Counted from the stretch's first letter, positions 26,455 to 36,437 are shown. The stretch is 64,000 bases of DNA from Shewanella nanhaiensis (GCF_019457885.1 NZ_JAHZST010000003.1:186001-250000); one strand, 5' to 3'. A program made the numbers and translations. The notes: generated from the sequence alone by a model not told the origin.

Positions 26455-28239
26455 TTAGTAGACATCTTTCTGGTAGCGCTTATCACTGCGTAACTGCTCT
26501 AAAAAGACCTCAGCCTCTTCGGCTGTTTTACCGCCAAATTTAACCGCCACATCCAGCAAAGCTTGATGAACATCTTTAGCCATGCGCTCTGCGTCACCAC
26601 AGATATAAAGATGAGCACCCGCCTCTAGCCAGTTCCATACCTCTTCGCCCTGCTCGGCAATGCGATCTTGAACGTAGATCTTATGGGCCTGGTCGCGAGA
26701 GAAAGCCAGATCGATACGGGTTAACGAACCATCTTTTAGATACTGCTGCCACTCTGTTTGATAGAGGAAGTCTTGCTCAAAATGTGGATTGCCGAAAAAC
26801 AGCCAACTATCACTTTCAACGCCTTGAGCAGCCCTCTCCTGCATAAAGGCACGAAATGGTGCCACACCGGTTCCAGGTCCCACCATGATCACTGGTGTAT
26901 CTGGATTTTCAGGCAGTCTAAAGTGGCTATTAGGCTCAACATAAACCTTAACTTCCGCCCCCTCTTCAGCTTCTGCCAAAAATTGGGATGCACCACCAAA
27001 GCGAGTTCCGCCATCGCGCTCATCTTCAACGAGAGCAACGGTAAGGTGGACTTCTGACTCAACCTCTGACTGACTCGATGCAATAGAGTACAGACGTGGA
27101 GTAATAGGGCGCAGTAACTCAATTAACTGCACTGGAGTTATCGTTACCTGATATTTAGTCGCTAGATCGACAAGCTGATGATTAAGCACAAACTGACGTG
27201 TCAGCTCCCTATCTTCAACAAGCTTAAGCAGAGTCTCATCGCCACTTAACTCCGCCCAGCCCTTCACAAGTCCAGGATAAAGTTGTGTCAGCTCTTTCTT
27301 CTCAATTAACGCCTGCTTCAGTGGCAAGCTCTCTTTTGCAACTGTCACCTCAGTAGCGCCATCAAGGGATAATTGAGTTAAGATCTCCTCAACCAAGACC
27401 TCACTGTTACTAAACCAAACGCCTAAGGCATCACCGGCTTGATAACTAAGTTCAGACTCGCCCAAATCAATCTCAACATGGCGCACATCACGATCAGAAT
27501 CACGACCTGTTAGCTTCTGGCTGACAAGCAACTCTGCAGCAAAAGGATTTTGCTTAGTAAACTGACTCTCAGATGTACTTGTCGATGAGCCGATGGAAAC
27601 AACACTGGCACTTGAGGTTTGGATTAATGGCTTAATCGACTCAAGAAGATCTGACTGCCACTGCTGCGCCGCCTCTTCATAGTCAACATCACACTCAACA
27701 AGCGGTTGAATCGCTTTAGCACCAAGGGCAGCTAATCTCTCATCAAAATCTTTACCTGTTTGACAGAAAAACTCATAACTTGAATCCCCTAATGCCAACA
27801 CTGAATAGTGCAAGTTATCTAGCTTAGGCGCTCGCTTAGACGCTAGAAATTTATGCAACTCTAAAGCATCATCGGGCGCTTCACCTTCACCATGGGTACT
27901 AACAACCGCTAGCAGTAGGGTCTCCTGCTTAAGCTGACGTACCTTGTAATCCCCCATAGAGGCAAGGTTAACCGCGTAACCTTGGGCTTTAGCTTTAGCC
28001 GCTAACTCATTAGCTACTCCTCTACCGTTCCCGGTTTGACTACCATACAAAATGGTGACTGTTTGTGCTGGCTCAGCTTCAACACTCACCTGGCTGCTAC
28101 CTTGCTCTGCCGTAGCAGACAGGTAACCACTCACCCAAGCCAGTTGAACGGCACTCAGCTCAGAAGTGAGCTGCTTTAACTTTTCTACCTGCCCCTGAGA
28201 CAGAGGAGATGCGAACGATGAAAGCTCTTTTAACAACAT
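26455..28239 (-). CDS. cysJ: Sulfite reductase flavoprotein subunit CysJ
   Basis: NADPH-dependent FAD/FMN reductase feeding CysI. 594 residues versus 599 in E. coli. N-terminal flavodoxin domain (LYGSQTGNGRGVANELA, STHGEGEAPDDALELHKFL, LALGDSSYEFFCQTGKDFDE), then the FAD domain (RLYSIASSQ), then the NADPH domain (MVGPGTGVAPFRAFMQER, YICGDAERMAKDVH) and C-terminal RYQKDVY with the terminal aromatic residue. First gene of cysJIH. The promoter should lie in 28240-28615 and would be expected to be CysB-controlled; I could not identify a CysB site by eye. Confidence 0.96.
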   Translation of the reverse strand: MLLKELSSFASPLSQGQVEKLKQLTSELSAVQLAWVSGYLSATAEQGSSQVSVEAEPAQTVTILYGSQTGNGRGVANELAAKAKAQGYAVNLASMGDYKVRQLKQETLLLAVVSTHGEGEAPDDALELHKFLASKRAPKLDNLHYSVLALGDSSYEFFCQTGKDFDERLAALGAKAIQPLVECDVDYEEAAQQWQSDLLESIKPLIQTSSASVVSIGSSTSTSESQFTKQNPFAAELLVSQKLTGRDSDRDVRHVEIDLGESELSYQAGDALGVWFSNSEVLVEEILTQLSLDGATEVTVAKESLPLKQALIEKKELTQLYPGLVKGWAELSGDETLLKLVEDRELTRQFVLNHQLVDLATKYQVTITPVQLIELLRPITPRLYSIASSQSEVESEVHLTVALVEDERDGGTRFGGASQFLAEAEEGAEVKVYVEPNSHFRLPENPDTPVIMVGPGTGVAPFRAFMQERAAQGVESDSWLFFGNPHFEQDFLYQTEWQQYLKDGSLTRIDLAFSRDQAHKIYVQDRIAEQGEEVWNWLEAGAHLYICGDAERMAKDVHQALLDVAVKFGGKTAEEAEVFLEQLRSDKRYQKDVY

Positions 28240-28615
28240 GGGAACAGCCCTATATCAGTGTAATGTCAGTTAGCTTAGCCCCTATAAGGAAAAGCAAAAA
28301 AGAATAAAATCTGATTTTTAATACCTTTTTGGAATATAAGAGGTAAGCGGTGCTGTTATTAGCAAAATAGAGCTGTTAGCGAACAAGACTACATTCACAA
28401 AATAAAGAAGAGATATTAACTAACAAATCAGAATTTAGCAGTGCAAACACTCATCCTCATTGTAAGTAAAATAGAGGATGGCAAGTAGGCGTAAATATTT
28501 GGAATCATTTAAGTTAACGATTAAGCATCAAGATGTTTATCTCCTGATAAATATATTTTTAACTTAGCCGTTTCACTCTATAATGCTTGCAAGTTGACCT
28601 AACACAAAGAGATCT
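28240..28615. other. Divergent promoter region, cysJ / MipA-like gene
   Basis: About 375 AT-rich bases between divergent genes. Must contain the cysJIH promoter and that of the outer-membrane gene. No clear operator or repeat was found; CysB sites are too degenerate to call by eye. Confidence 0.5.
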
Positions 28616-29980
28616 ATGAACTACCCTATTGGCGTCATAGCCGGCCTTGCTGCACTAACATTCACTCAGCTCTCTACTGCTTCAGAAATCGAAGATGGTG
28701 ATCATGGCGAGCCGCAACATGAGGTCATCTATGAAACTCAATATCAAGCTGATATTTGGGGCCTAGGTATGGGGATGAGACGAGGTGATATTCCTTTTGC
28801 AACAGAGGGTGACGAGGTCTACGACATATTACCTATGCTCAAATACAGAAATGACTATCTCTTTATCGATGGCATGGAAGCTGGGTTCCATATATGGAAA
28901 AACGAGCAACATCAGGTCAATGCCTATACCCGTTTCAGGTTTGTCGACATCCCTAAAGAGTTACAGAATGAAACCCAATCACAGGCTTTCGATTTTGGTC
29001 TACAGTATCGTTTCTTACAAGGCCCCTGGGAGGCTGACGCCGCTTTTTTATCTGATTCAAACAAGCGCAGCTACGGCTATACCCGCACTCAATACCACTG
29101 GGAGAAAGGTGGTTTATACCTCAACCCCTACGCTGAATTTCATTGGAAAAGTGCCGACTTTAATGAGTACTATTATGGTTTAGAGCAGTATGAAGTTGGC
29201 GCTGGAATTGAGTTTAATGCAGGCATTAAAGCCCGTTACCATCTCGTCAGTAATCTATACCTATTAGGGCAGTTTGGTGTAGGGCGGCTCGAAGATGAGG
29301 TCGCTAACTTACCCAGCATGGACACCCAATACCAGTATGAGTCCTATTTTGGCTTTGCTTTCTACCCAGATGCTAAAAGCAGAAAGTCGATGGCAGTAAG
29401 AGCAAGCTCACCAGATAGTGATGATGACAGTGAATTCTTACGCTTGGCACACGGCTGGGCAACCCCCTCAAACCTTAATGAGATCATGACGGGAAATGCC
29501 AGAACCGATCCCTATAATAATCAACTCACCTCACTCTTTTACGGTACCCGTTTAACCGACACCCTATTTACCTTGCCAATCGAGCTCTATTTTACGCCAG
29601 GGGCAGTATGGCACCACGATTCAGCGGTGCAGAGCGATCTTGCAGAGGCTGTGATTGCGATAAAAGCCTTCTACACCTTTGAGTTTGGTCCAAAGTGGCG
29701 TTTAGGCGTAGCAGAGGGGCTATCTTATATCAGCTCGGTGAGCCATATCGAAGGAACTGAGCTAGAAGAGAAAGGTTATAAACCCTCTAAGTTACTTAAC
29801 TATTTAGACTTCTCTCTAGACGTCAATCTGGGGGATATCTTCAATCGCCATGATATGCGTAACCTCTGGCTTGGGTACAGCATTCACCATAGATCTGGGA
29901 TCTATGAGAAAAGCTCTGCTTTTGGCAGAATAGGCGGCGGCAGTAATTATCAAAGCGTCTACCTGCAGTGGCATTTTTAA
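28616..29980 (+). CDS. MipA/OmpV family protein with extra C-terminal barrel-like half
   Basis: 454 residues, nearly twice the usual MipA/OmpV length (about 250). Signal peptide (about 1-22, cleavage near STAS). Residues 35-255 show the MipA pattern: GLGMGMRRGDIPF, DILPMLKYRNDYLFIDG, GLQYRFLQGPWEADAAFLSD, then paired beta strands. After a polar linker (about 258-280) a second beta-rich part ends in GYSIHHRSGIYEKSSAF and a terminal strand YLQWHF. HxS (His425, Ser427) recalls the PagL lipid A deacylase active site, but a Glu at PagL-like spacing is not seen. MipA links murein enzymes to the outer membrane in E. coli; here a role is not proven. Confidence 0.7.
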   Translation: MNYPIGVIAGLAALTFTQLSTASEIEDGDHGEPQHEVIYETQYQADIWGLGMGMRRGDIPFATEGDEVYDILPMLKYRNDYLFIDGMEAGFHIWKNEQHQVNAYTRFRFVDIPKELQNETQSQAFDFGLQYRFLQGPWEADAAFLSDSNKRSYGYTRTQYHWEKGGLYLNPYAEFHWKSADFNEYYYGLEQYEVGAGIEFNAGIKARYHLVSNLYLLGQFGVGRLEDEVANLPSMDTQYQYESYFGFAFYPDAKSRKSMAVRASSPDSDDDSEFLRLAHGWATPSNLNEIMTGNARTDPYNNQLTSLFYGTRLTDTLFTLPIELYFTPGAVWHHDSAVQSDLAEAVIAIKAFYTFEFGPKWRLGVAEGLSYISSVSHIEGTELEEKGYKPSKLLNYLDFSLDVNLGDIFNRHDMRNLWLGYSIHHRSGIYEKSSAFGRIGGGSNYQSVYLQWHF

Positions 29981-30007
29981 CCATGCCAAGCGCCTTAAAA
30001 TAAGCAA

Positions 30008-30034
30008 TAAAAAGGCTGCAACTGCAGCCTTTTT
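30008..30034. terminator. Bidirectional terminator
   Basis: AAAAAGGCTGCA / TGCAGCCTTTTT stem, with A-tract before and T-tract after, between the MipA-like gene and the convergent rhomboid gene. Confidence 0.85.
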
Positions 30035-30072
30035 TGAACATGTTTACCGCGCTTAATACTAAACAGTATCAG

Positions 30073-31161
30073 TTAACGTGCGACCTTCACCTCTGGCTCA
30101 TTCAGCATGGCAAGAATAGGGTTAGACTCCATCACCCGCTCTTTTAATGCCGCACCGATAATTAAACCAGCAACAAAACCACCAATATGAGCCCAGTAAG
30201 CCACCCCTTGACCCGCCATCAATAAGCCTAAAATATTGAAACCTAGCCAGATAGCAAAAAACGCCATCGGACTTAATTTCTTCTGATAAACCACAAACAT
30301 AAAGGTCAAACTCGCATGGCGGAACCAGAGTAGGTACATGCCAAATAGCCCAGCAATAGCGCCACTGGCTCCCACCATATAGATCCCAGACCCCGGATCT
30401 GATGCTATCTGTGCTGCGGCAGCCGCAAAACCACAAATAAGATAAACACCTAGGAACTTCATCCGGCCTAAGGCATCTTCTAAGTTATCTCCAACGACAT
30501 AGAGGAAGTACATATTGCCCGCTAAGTGCATAAAGTCACCATGGAGGAACATATGGCTCACTAAGGTCCAAGGCTGATGCCCCGCTAATACCTCGTTTGA
30601 TCGCATGGCAAAGTTTTCAAATACAGTATCGGTCGTCGACATATCGAAGCCGTATGCAAGAAAAATAAGAATATTCAACGCCAACAAGAGATAAGTGACA
30701 ACCGGACGAGATTTAGGCTTTAAGTTAAACTCGACTGGCATCTGGGATAGAAACTGAAAGAACCAAGTTTTTGCGCTGATTTTCGCATCTAAGTCAGCAA
30801 GCAGACTCTTCACTAAAGGAGATTGTACAACTTTAGCTCTCTCATCTTCATCGATCCACAAGCCACTGCAGCTATGGCAAACATCCACCTCAATTTGATA
30901 CCCCTGCATCAAGTGATAATGTTGCATACCGACATCACAGTGGTGACAGTGACGTTTAGAATCCCCTAAGTGCTCACCTAAACTCTCCTCAATACGCACA
31001 CAGCTATCACCATTATCGGCTGTTGAAAGTGCACTATTAAGCTCACCATTCTCAAACCAAAGTCCACCACAACGTTGGCAGCTATCTACCTCCTCGCCGT
31101 GGAAATCATAAACCTTCATATCGCTGCTGTTGCAGCCGGGGCAAGTCATAATCATATTCAA
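30073..31161 (-). CDS. Rhomboid intramembrane serine protease with N-terminal zinc ribbons
   Basis: 362 residues. Two zinc-ribbon units at the N-terminus (CPGCNSSD with CQRCGGLW near 7-35, and CHHCDVGM with CHSCSGLW near 72-102), each of the TFIIB-like type. From about 153 a rhomboid domain of six or seven helices: catalytic Ser266 in VGASGAIAGLFGMY and His325 in YWAHIGGFVAGL, plus the conserved HLAGNMYFL and HMFLHGDF loops. Expected to cut membrane-spanning segments of substrate proteins. The cytosolic ribbons may recruit or sense the substrate. Six bases separate it from the upstream gene of its operon. Confidence 0.93.
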   Translation of the reverse strand: MNMIMTCPGCNSSDMKVYDFHGEEVDSCQRCGGLWFENGELNSALSTADNGDSCVRIEESLGEHLGDSKRHCHHCDVGMQHYHLMQGYQIEVDVCHSCSGLWIDEDERAKVVQSPLVKSLLADLDAKISAKTWFFQFLSQMPVEFNLKPKSRPVVTYLLLALNILIFLAYGFDMSTTDTVFENFAMRSNEVLAGHQPWTLVSHMFLHGDFMHLAGNMYFLYVVGDNLEDALGRMKFLGVYLICGFAAAAAQIASDPGSGIYMVGASGAIAGLFGMYLLWFRHASLTFMFVVYQKKLSPMAFFAIWLGFNILGLLMAGQGVAYWAHIGGFVAGLIIGAALKERVMESNPILAMLNEPEVKVAR

Positions 31162-31167
31162 TTCCTT

Positions 31168-31755
31168 TTACTCGACTATGATGTCATTACGTTTTAACTC
31201 GTCAGCTAGTTCAGTGTAATTAGCTTTTAACGCTGGCAATGTTTGAGTCGATATCTTTTCGGTTAACGCCTTCAATAAGCCACCGCCATACTGAGCTCCA
31301 TACACTCGACTCTCAATTTTATTCACTATATCTTCGGCTTGCATATAGAAGCGTCGAGTTTCCGATAAAATCGCAGAGGGCGTCTCTAATGTGTACTGAG
31401 AGTAACGCATATTTTCCCAGACAAATGTCGCCATATTTGGGTGAAGGTTTCTTATTGTCGAAGTCGGTTTACCTACTATATTCTCTCTATATTCATTCAG
31501 CAGTTCAACGTTATCACTCACCTCGTCATAAAGCGCATGACGCAGATAATAGTTATTCTGTTTATTGGTTAATGTATCGAAGGTTATTGCCTGAGAAAGC
31601 CCCTCTTGAGCAGCAAGGTAAACCCCCGCCACTGTGGCAATAATCATAAAAACTTGACTTATCCAGAAGCTGGACTTAATTAGCTCTTGATTATCCAATC
31701 GAGGGAAGCGTTTAACAGGTTCGCTACTTGCTTGGGGCTGAGAAGGGATCTCCAT
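31168..31755 (-). CDS. Membrane protein of unknown function, co-transcribed with rhomboid
   Basis: 195 residues. One hydrophobic helix near 28-50 (FWISQVFMIIATVAGVYLA) with a short proline-rich cytosolic tail before it and an about 140-residue charged helical domain after it, probably periplasmic. No motif recognised. It ends six bases before the rhomboid start, so the pair is an operon. As a single-pass protein it is a reasonable candidate substrate or partner of the protease, by context only. Confidence 0.65.
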   Translation of the reverse strand: MEIPSQPQASSEPVKRFPRLDNQELIKSSFWISQVFMIIATVAGVYLAAQEGLSQAITFDTLTNKQNNYYLRHALYDEVSDNVELLNEYRENIVGKPTSTIRNLHPNMATFVWENMRYSQYTLETPSAILSETRRFYMQAEDIVNKIESRVYGAQYGGGLLKALTEKISTQTLPALKANYTELADELKRNDIIVE

Positions 31756-32074
31756 ATTTTGTATTACTCCTTATATTTTAAGCCTTAAAGTCATTCCATC
31801 TAACGATGATATTTTATGCTGCGAGGATGATAACCGACCATAGATAATCTCGCCAGTATCTAATACCAATCTGTACAAGGGAAAAAATAGGAGGAAACAC
31901 ACACTAAACAGAGGACTATGTAGAGGGAAACTAGGGGAAATGACCGACATTACTTTACAATAAGCGTCAGTCGATCGGTTATTTATTAGGCGAACTCTTG
32001 CATGATAGATAAACATCTGCTTATATAGTGCAACAAAAGCAAGTTTTGCAACATTATTTAACAGGGGTTTAACG
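31756..32074. other. Intergenic stretch
   Basis: About 320 AT-rich bases. An 81-codon minus-strand frame (31771-32016) covers most of it but starts in AT-rich sequence and has no family resemblance, so I do not call it. Promoters of the two divergent genes must lie here. Confidence 0.4.
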
Positions 32075-32341
32075 ATGCAAGTTGCCGCTATTAATTCAGC
32101 CGAAAGTTTCGATGACAGAAGGCTTGAACAGCCTAATATAGATCAACACTGGCACCGACTTTCTACGGCTCAAAGATTTGCATTTTATACGCTGGCAAAG
32201 TTAGGTTATCAGCTACTTTTTGTCAGACAGTCTAGCCATGAAAAAACAGCTGTCGCTAGACAAGATGATAAGCTAGTAACCATCGATAGTGAGGGAGATA
32301 TCGACTTTAATCCCACTTTAGTGCTCAGAGAAAATCGCTAA
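32075..32341 (+). CDS. Small protein of unknown function
   Basis: 88 residues: hydrophilic N-terminus, a helical middle (WHRLSTAQRFAFYTLAKLGYQLLFVR) and an acidic C-terminus. AGGGG lies about ten bases before the ATG. Its last 24 bases overlap the end of the convergent TetR-family gene. Not recognised. It looks translated because frame and composition fit its neighbours, but it is short. Confidence 0.55.
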   Translation: MQVAAINSAESFDDRRLEQPNIDQHWHRLSTAQRFAFYTLAKLGYQLLFVRQSSHEKTAVARQDDKLVTIDSEGDIDFNPTLVLRENR

Positions 32342-32872
32342 ACGGCTTTCAGTGTCTCCACGGCTTCGCGTTTTCAACTCATTGCTCTGCAATTGAGGCA
32401 CCTTAATTTGTGTCGACTGTGACATCAGCATCACGGCACTTCTTCCGATTAATCCCGTAACTAGCTTCTCCCCCTCTAGACCAAACATTTCATAGGCTCT
32501 CTCTCTAGCTAAATGGATCGCCCTAAACTGGATCATATCTTCACTGTGATCGCCACACAGACTGAAAAACAGTTTAAGCACCATGCGCCCTGTAGGGTGT
32601 TTTATCGACTCAACCCATGACTCTTCGAGTGTTCCCAAGTTGCTAAAGTCTAACTCCTCCAGAAACAATCTACTAATTTGCGGATCTAACCGTATCAGGA
32701 AATTAGCCTTATGGGGGAAGTGATGACTTATCCCGGTGCGACTTACTCCGGTTGCAGTCGACAAGGTAGTGTAGGACATGGAGTCGTAGCCTAAAGACAG
32801 AAGCTGTTTAAGCGCCTCATCCATAATTAGATTGATCGTTTGCTCTGTTTCCGCTTTCGAACGCTTAGCCAC
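32318..32872 (-). CDS. TetR-family transcriptional regulator
   Basis: 184 residues. N-terminal DNA-binding helix-turn-helix of the TetR type near 25-50 (LSTATGVSRTGISHHFPHKANFLIRL). The C-terminal 130 residues are the ligand-binding helical part and are not matched to a known group. Its target is unknown; neighbours suggest cell envelope control at most. It overlaps the convergent small gene by 24 bases. Confidence 0.82.
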   Translation of the reverse strand: MAKRSKAETEQTINLIMDEALKQLLSLGYDSMSYTTLSTATGVSRTGISHHFPHKANFLIRLDPQISRLFLEELDFSNLGTLEESWVESIKHPTGRMVLKLFFSLCGDHSEDMIQFRAIHLARERAYEMFGLEGEKLVTGLIGRSAVMLMSQSTQIKVPQLQSNELKTRSRGDTESRLAIFSEH

Positions 32873-33005
32873 CTTAACATCCCCCTACTCAATATCATTA
32901 TTGCTTTAAATAGTCATCACCGATGCTATCAAACCAATTTAGGGATTTCTTTAGTAACTTCTCCGATCCACAGACTAATGAAAAAGTGTTCAGCTAAGGT
33001 TCAGT

Positions 33006-33857
33006 TTAAAACCGCTGAAGACTCATTTTGGAGGGTAATTTTTGGTTTTTCATCCACTCTCGGGCGCCAGGCTCACCTAATAATCTAACCAGTGTCGGCT
33101 CCAGTAATTGGCCTAAAACAGGTTTACGCCAAAACATATAATCAGGTAAAAAGTGCATCACTTGGGTATTGAATGTGCGATGAAATAGACTAGCAAACTC
33201 ATCTAAACTGTCTTGAGTCTCCTCTGACAATTTAGGCAACGCATCTTGCATAAACTCATTGAAGCTATCAAATTTAACCAGCTGCTCAACATCATAATGA
33301 TTAAAAACCTGAGCCATAATAGGCACGGTCCAGTGGCTAATATTCTCAACGTTCTGCATCATATTGACATTTCTTCTATGATACTGCTGCCAGGCTAGAC
33401 CCAGCCCTTTATCCTCTTTGGCAAGACGCCAGATGAGATAACAATCTGCAATCCATTCATGTCGATAGGGAGAGAGTGCATCTATGACTCCCGACTCCAA
33501 CAGCGCTATCGCCTCAAGATGACCGATTTCATGTAAAAGGGTCACCTCCAACTGCTGGGCTAACGTGAAAGAGTGGAGTGAGCCTGAAAGTTCGATGGAG
33601 AGTGAATGGGGTAACTGCTCCCGATCCAGTAAAATAACCCCTGCAATATCGGTATCTTGCAGGGGCAACACCATGGCACCACGCACACCTAAAAGTCTGT
33701 TAACCTCGGTGGCAATGGCAGGTAACTGCCTGCGAGCATCAGGAGATAACTCTTGCAAGCAGGGCTGGATCAACTCGGTTTCACACAGAAGAACCTGCTT
33801 ATCATTAACCTGAGTGAGGTAGAGGCCAGTGGTTAGCGCAAGCGCCGTCCAGATCAC
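33006..33857 (-). CDS. Membrane-anchored HEXXH putative metallopeptidase coupled to hldE
   Basis: 283 residues. N-terminal hydrophobic segment (about 3-16), then a soluble domain with His109-Glu110-x-x-His113 in [10 protein letters not shown] and Glu134/Asp138 in RHEWIADCY, a spacing that fits a zincin with third acidic ligand. Two Cys at 25 and 33 could pair outside the cytosol. Start is GTG at 33857, overlapping the hldE stop by four bases (GTGA), so translation is coupled. No family name recognised. A periplasmic protease or amidase tied to lipopolysaccharide synthesis is possible. Confidence 0.72.
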   Translation of the reverse strand: MIWTALALTTGLYLTQVNDKQVLLCETELIQPCLQELSPDARRQLPAIATEVNRLLGVRGAMVLPLQDTDIAGVILLDREQLPHSLSIELSGSLHSFTLAQQLEVTLLHEIGHLEAIALLESGVIDALSPYRHEWIADCYLIWRLAKEDKGLGLAWQQYHRRNVNMMQNVENISHWTVPIMAQVFNHYDVEQLVKFDSFNEFMQDALPKLSEETQDSLDEFASLFHRTFNTQVMHFLPDYMFWRKPVLGQLLEPTLVRLLGEPGAREWMKNQKLPSKMSLQRF

Positions 33858-35305
33858 TGATTCGCCATGATATTTTCGATAATTTTAGTCGTCGAGATCC
33901 CATCTTCAAATCCCAGCACCATCACAGTACCGCCAGATGCAATCACCTCTTCGCCGCCGGCGATCTCCTCAATCTTATAGTCACCGCCTTTCACTAGCAT
34001 ATCGGGAAGTAATCTAGAGATGATCCGCTGTGGGGTATCCTCAGTGAAAGGAACCACCCAATCCACCGAGGCTAATCCAGCTAACACAGACATGCGACGA
34101 TCAACCTGATTCACAGGACGACCATCCCCCTTCAAGCGCCTAACCGACTCATCATCATTCACAGCAACAATCAAGCGATCGCCCAAGGCCTTAGCTTGCT
34201 TTAAGTAACTCACATGCCCTGCATGCAAAATATCAAAACAGCCGTTGGTCATCACCACACGCTCGCCTCTAAGCTTAGCTTGCTCTAATGCGTAAACGAG
34301 TTGATCTTCACTGACAGAGCCGAAACCTGACTCGCCCTGATTCAAAGAGAGCGCCTCAATTAACTCGATACGGCTCACTGTCGATGTGCCTAGCTTGGCC
34401 ACAACAATGCCCGCAGCGGTGTTGGCAATGGCGCAAGCCTGAGGCAGTTCACTGCCAGCAGCCAATGCTGTCGCTAAGGCCGAAATCACCGTATCACCGG
34501 CGCCAGTCACGTCATACACTTCACGGGCAACCGTTGGAATATGAAGCTCAGGTCCTTCGGAAGTGATCAGGGTCATCCCCTTTTCAGAGCGGGTGACCAA
34601 AATCGCCTCAATCTCAAAATCCGCCAACAAGGTTTGCGCCTTTGCCACCAGATCCGCTTCTGAACTAACCGCGCCAACAACCCCTTCAAACTCGCTCATA
34701 TTAGGGGTTAACAAAGAGGCGCCACGGTAGCGGGAAAAATCACTCCCTTTAGGGTCAACAAGCACCTTGACCCCTTTAGATTTTGCAAGCTTGATAAACG
34801 CTTGGGGGTCGGTCACCGCACCTTTGGCGTAATCAGATAATACCATCACGCCAACATTGTCGAGCAGAGCTTCAGACTTTTGAAACAGAGAGACACTCTC
34901 CTCAACGGGGTAGGACTCCTCAAAATCCAGACGAATAAGCTGCTGGTTTCTGGACATCACCCTAAGCTTAGTGATGGTCGGCTTATCCTCGACGCAGTGC
35001 CATTTAGGCTCAACACCTAACGCTTGGATCCCTTGTGTTAGCGCCTCAGCGGTTTCATCTTTGCCGACAATACCAGCCAGACAAACTTGCCCGCCTAACG
35101 TGGCAACGTTTAAGGCTACGTTTGCCGCACCACCGGGCCTGTCCTCGATCTGTTTGATCTGCACAACAGGTACAGGGGCTTCCGGTGAAATACGACCGGT
35201 TGGGCCCGTCCAGTAGCGATCTAACATGACATCACCGACGACTAAAACCTTAGCTTTTTCAAATGCTGGCAGAGAAACCTTCATAACGCTCATATCTGTT
35301 TTCAA
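33854..35305 (-). CDS. hldE: Bifunctional heptose 7-phosphate kinase / heptose 1-phosphate adenylyltransferase
   Basis: Makes ADP-heptose for the lipopolysaccharide inner core. 483 residues (E. coli HldE 477). The N-terminal ribokinase-type domain has [17 protein letters not shown] near 56-72 and [14 protein letters not shown] (anion hole and catalytic Asp). The C-terminal nucleotidyltransferase domain has [16 protein letters not shown] (HxGH) and [16 protein letters not shown]. Located opposite lpxL, another lipid A/LPS gene, and translationally coupled to the downstream HEXXH protein. Confidence 0.97.
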   Translation of the reverse strand: MKTDMSVMKVSLPAFEKAKVLVVGDVMLDRYWTGPTGRISPEAPVPVVQIKQIEDRPGGAANVALNVATLGGQVCLAGIVGKDETAEALTQGIQALGVEPKWHCVEDKPTITKLRVMSRNQQLIRLDFEESYPVEESVSLFQKSEALLDNVGVMVLSDYAKGAVTDPQAFIKLAKSKGVKVLVDPKGSDFSRYRGASLLTPNMSEFEGVVGAVSSEADLVAKAQTLLADFEIEAILVTRSEKGMTLITSEGPELHIPTVAREVYDVTGAGDTVISALATALAAGSELPQACAIANTAAGIVVAKLGTSTVSRIELIEALSLNQGESGFGSVSEDQLVYALEQAKLRGERVVMTNGCFDILHAGHVSYLKQAKALGDRLIVAVNDDESVRRLKGDGRPVNQVDRRMSVLAGLASVDWVVPFTEDTPQRIISRLLPDMLVKGGDYKIEEIAGGEEVIASGGTVMVLGFEDGISTTKIIENIMANQ

Positions 35306-35440
35306 AATTAATCACTGATTGTACCTAATTTTGTGCTTAATAGGAGCTAAGAACACCAGTAATTTTCCAGCTTTTTCCAGCCATTTATGACGAAATTGCG
35401 TTAGAATACCGCCTCAGGTTCATAATCTTTCGAGTTTATC

Positions 35441-36364
35441 GTGGTAGAAAAAGCGCAATTTTCAAATCATCTCTTTCATCCAAAATTTTGGCTACTCTGG
35501 CTTGGTGTCGGCTTAATGCGCTTAACCCAACTGCTGCCATTATCGGCCCAGATGAAGATCGGGGCTGGACTTGGACGTTTAGCAAAAAAGCTGCTCGGCA
35601 GCCGAGTTAATACCGCCAAGCGTAATTTAGAGCTCTGCTTTCCCGATATGCCACAGGCAGAGCAGGAGGCACTGCTGAGCAAAAACTTTGAAGAGACAGG
35701 TAAAGCGATCTTCGACACCATCAACGCTTGGTGGTGGTCAGATGGCAAAATTCAGCGCCATATGACCATAAAAGGTCAGGAGCATGTTGAGCAGACACTC
35801 AAGGATGGCAATGGCGTGATCCTCTTCGCCGTACACTGTTTACCTCTGGAGATGGGCGCAAGAATTTTTGGCCAGTTCCAGCCAGGTGTTGGGGTTTATC
35901 GCCCCCATAACAACCCAGTGATGGAGTACCTTCAGGTCAAAGGTCGCCTAAGATCCAACAAAGCCTTGGTGCCTAAACGAGACATTCGTCAGATGGTACG
36001 CTGCCTACGTAGCCCAGATGTTATCTGGTATACAGCCGATCAAGACTTTGGCCGCTCAAGTGCCACCTTTATCCCCTTTTTCGCCATGCCCGATGCTGCC
36101 ACCATCACAGGCGCAACCACCTTGGCTCGTTTAGGCAAGGCAAAAGTGCTCCCCTTTAGTGTCGAGCGTAATGCCGATGATAAGGGTTATACCATTGAGA
36201 TAATGGCGCCACTGGATAACTTCCCCACCAAAGATGAGGTGGAAGATGCTAAACGTGGTAACGGCATTATCGAGCAGATAATCAATAAAAACCGCGCCCA
36301 ATATATGTGGTTACACAGACGATTTAAGACACGGCCTAATGAGAGTGACCCATCGGTTTATTAA
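35441..36364 (+). CDS. lpxL: Lipid A biosynthesis late acyltransferase (LpxL family)
   Basis: Transfers an acyl group from acyl-ACP to the Kdo2-lipid IVA precursor on the inner membrane. 307 residues, like E. coli LpxL/LpxP (306). N-terminal membrane segment near 13-28, catalytic H-x4-E in VHCLPLEMG, then GVYRPHNNPVMEYL and a C-terminal MWLHRRFKTRP. Start is GTG at 35441. LpxL versus LpxP cannot be told from sequence by eye. Divergent from hldE. Confidence 0.92.
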   Translation: MVEKAQFSNHLFHPKFWLLWLGVGLMRLTQLLPLSAQMKIGAGLGRLAKKLLGSRVNTAKRNLELCFPDMPQAEQEALLSKNFEETGKAIFDTINAWWWSDGKIQRHMTIKGQEHVEQTLKDGNGVILFAVHCLPLEMGARIFGQFQPGVGVYRPHNNPVMEYLQVKGRLRSNKALVPKRDIRQMVRCLRSPDVIWYTADQDFGRSSATFIPFFAMPDAATITGATTLARLGKAKVLPFSVERNADDKGYTIEIMAPLDNFPTKDEVEDAKRGNGIIEQIINKNRAQYMWLHRRFKTRPNESDPSVY

Positions 36365-36408
36365 CTGGTGAGTCGCCACAGTTTACTCTCTTTACCACTC
36401 AAGTTAGC

Positions 36409-36437
36409 CAGCCTTCGAATGAAGGCTGATGACATTT
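36409..36437 (+). terminator. Rho-independent terminator after lpxL
   Basis: CAGCCTTC GAAT GAAGGCTG stem-loop followed by TGACATTTTTTAA. Part of it (GAAGGCTGATGACATTT) recurs at 36717 as the beginning of the second direct-repeat copy. Confidence 0.7.

Noticed and set aside
31771-32016. 81-codon minus-strand frame between the unknown membrane protein and the small gene.
   Set aside because: AT-rich intergenic sequence, no family resemblance, no ribosome-binding site; better read as promoter region.
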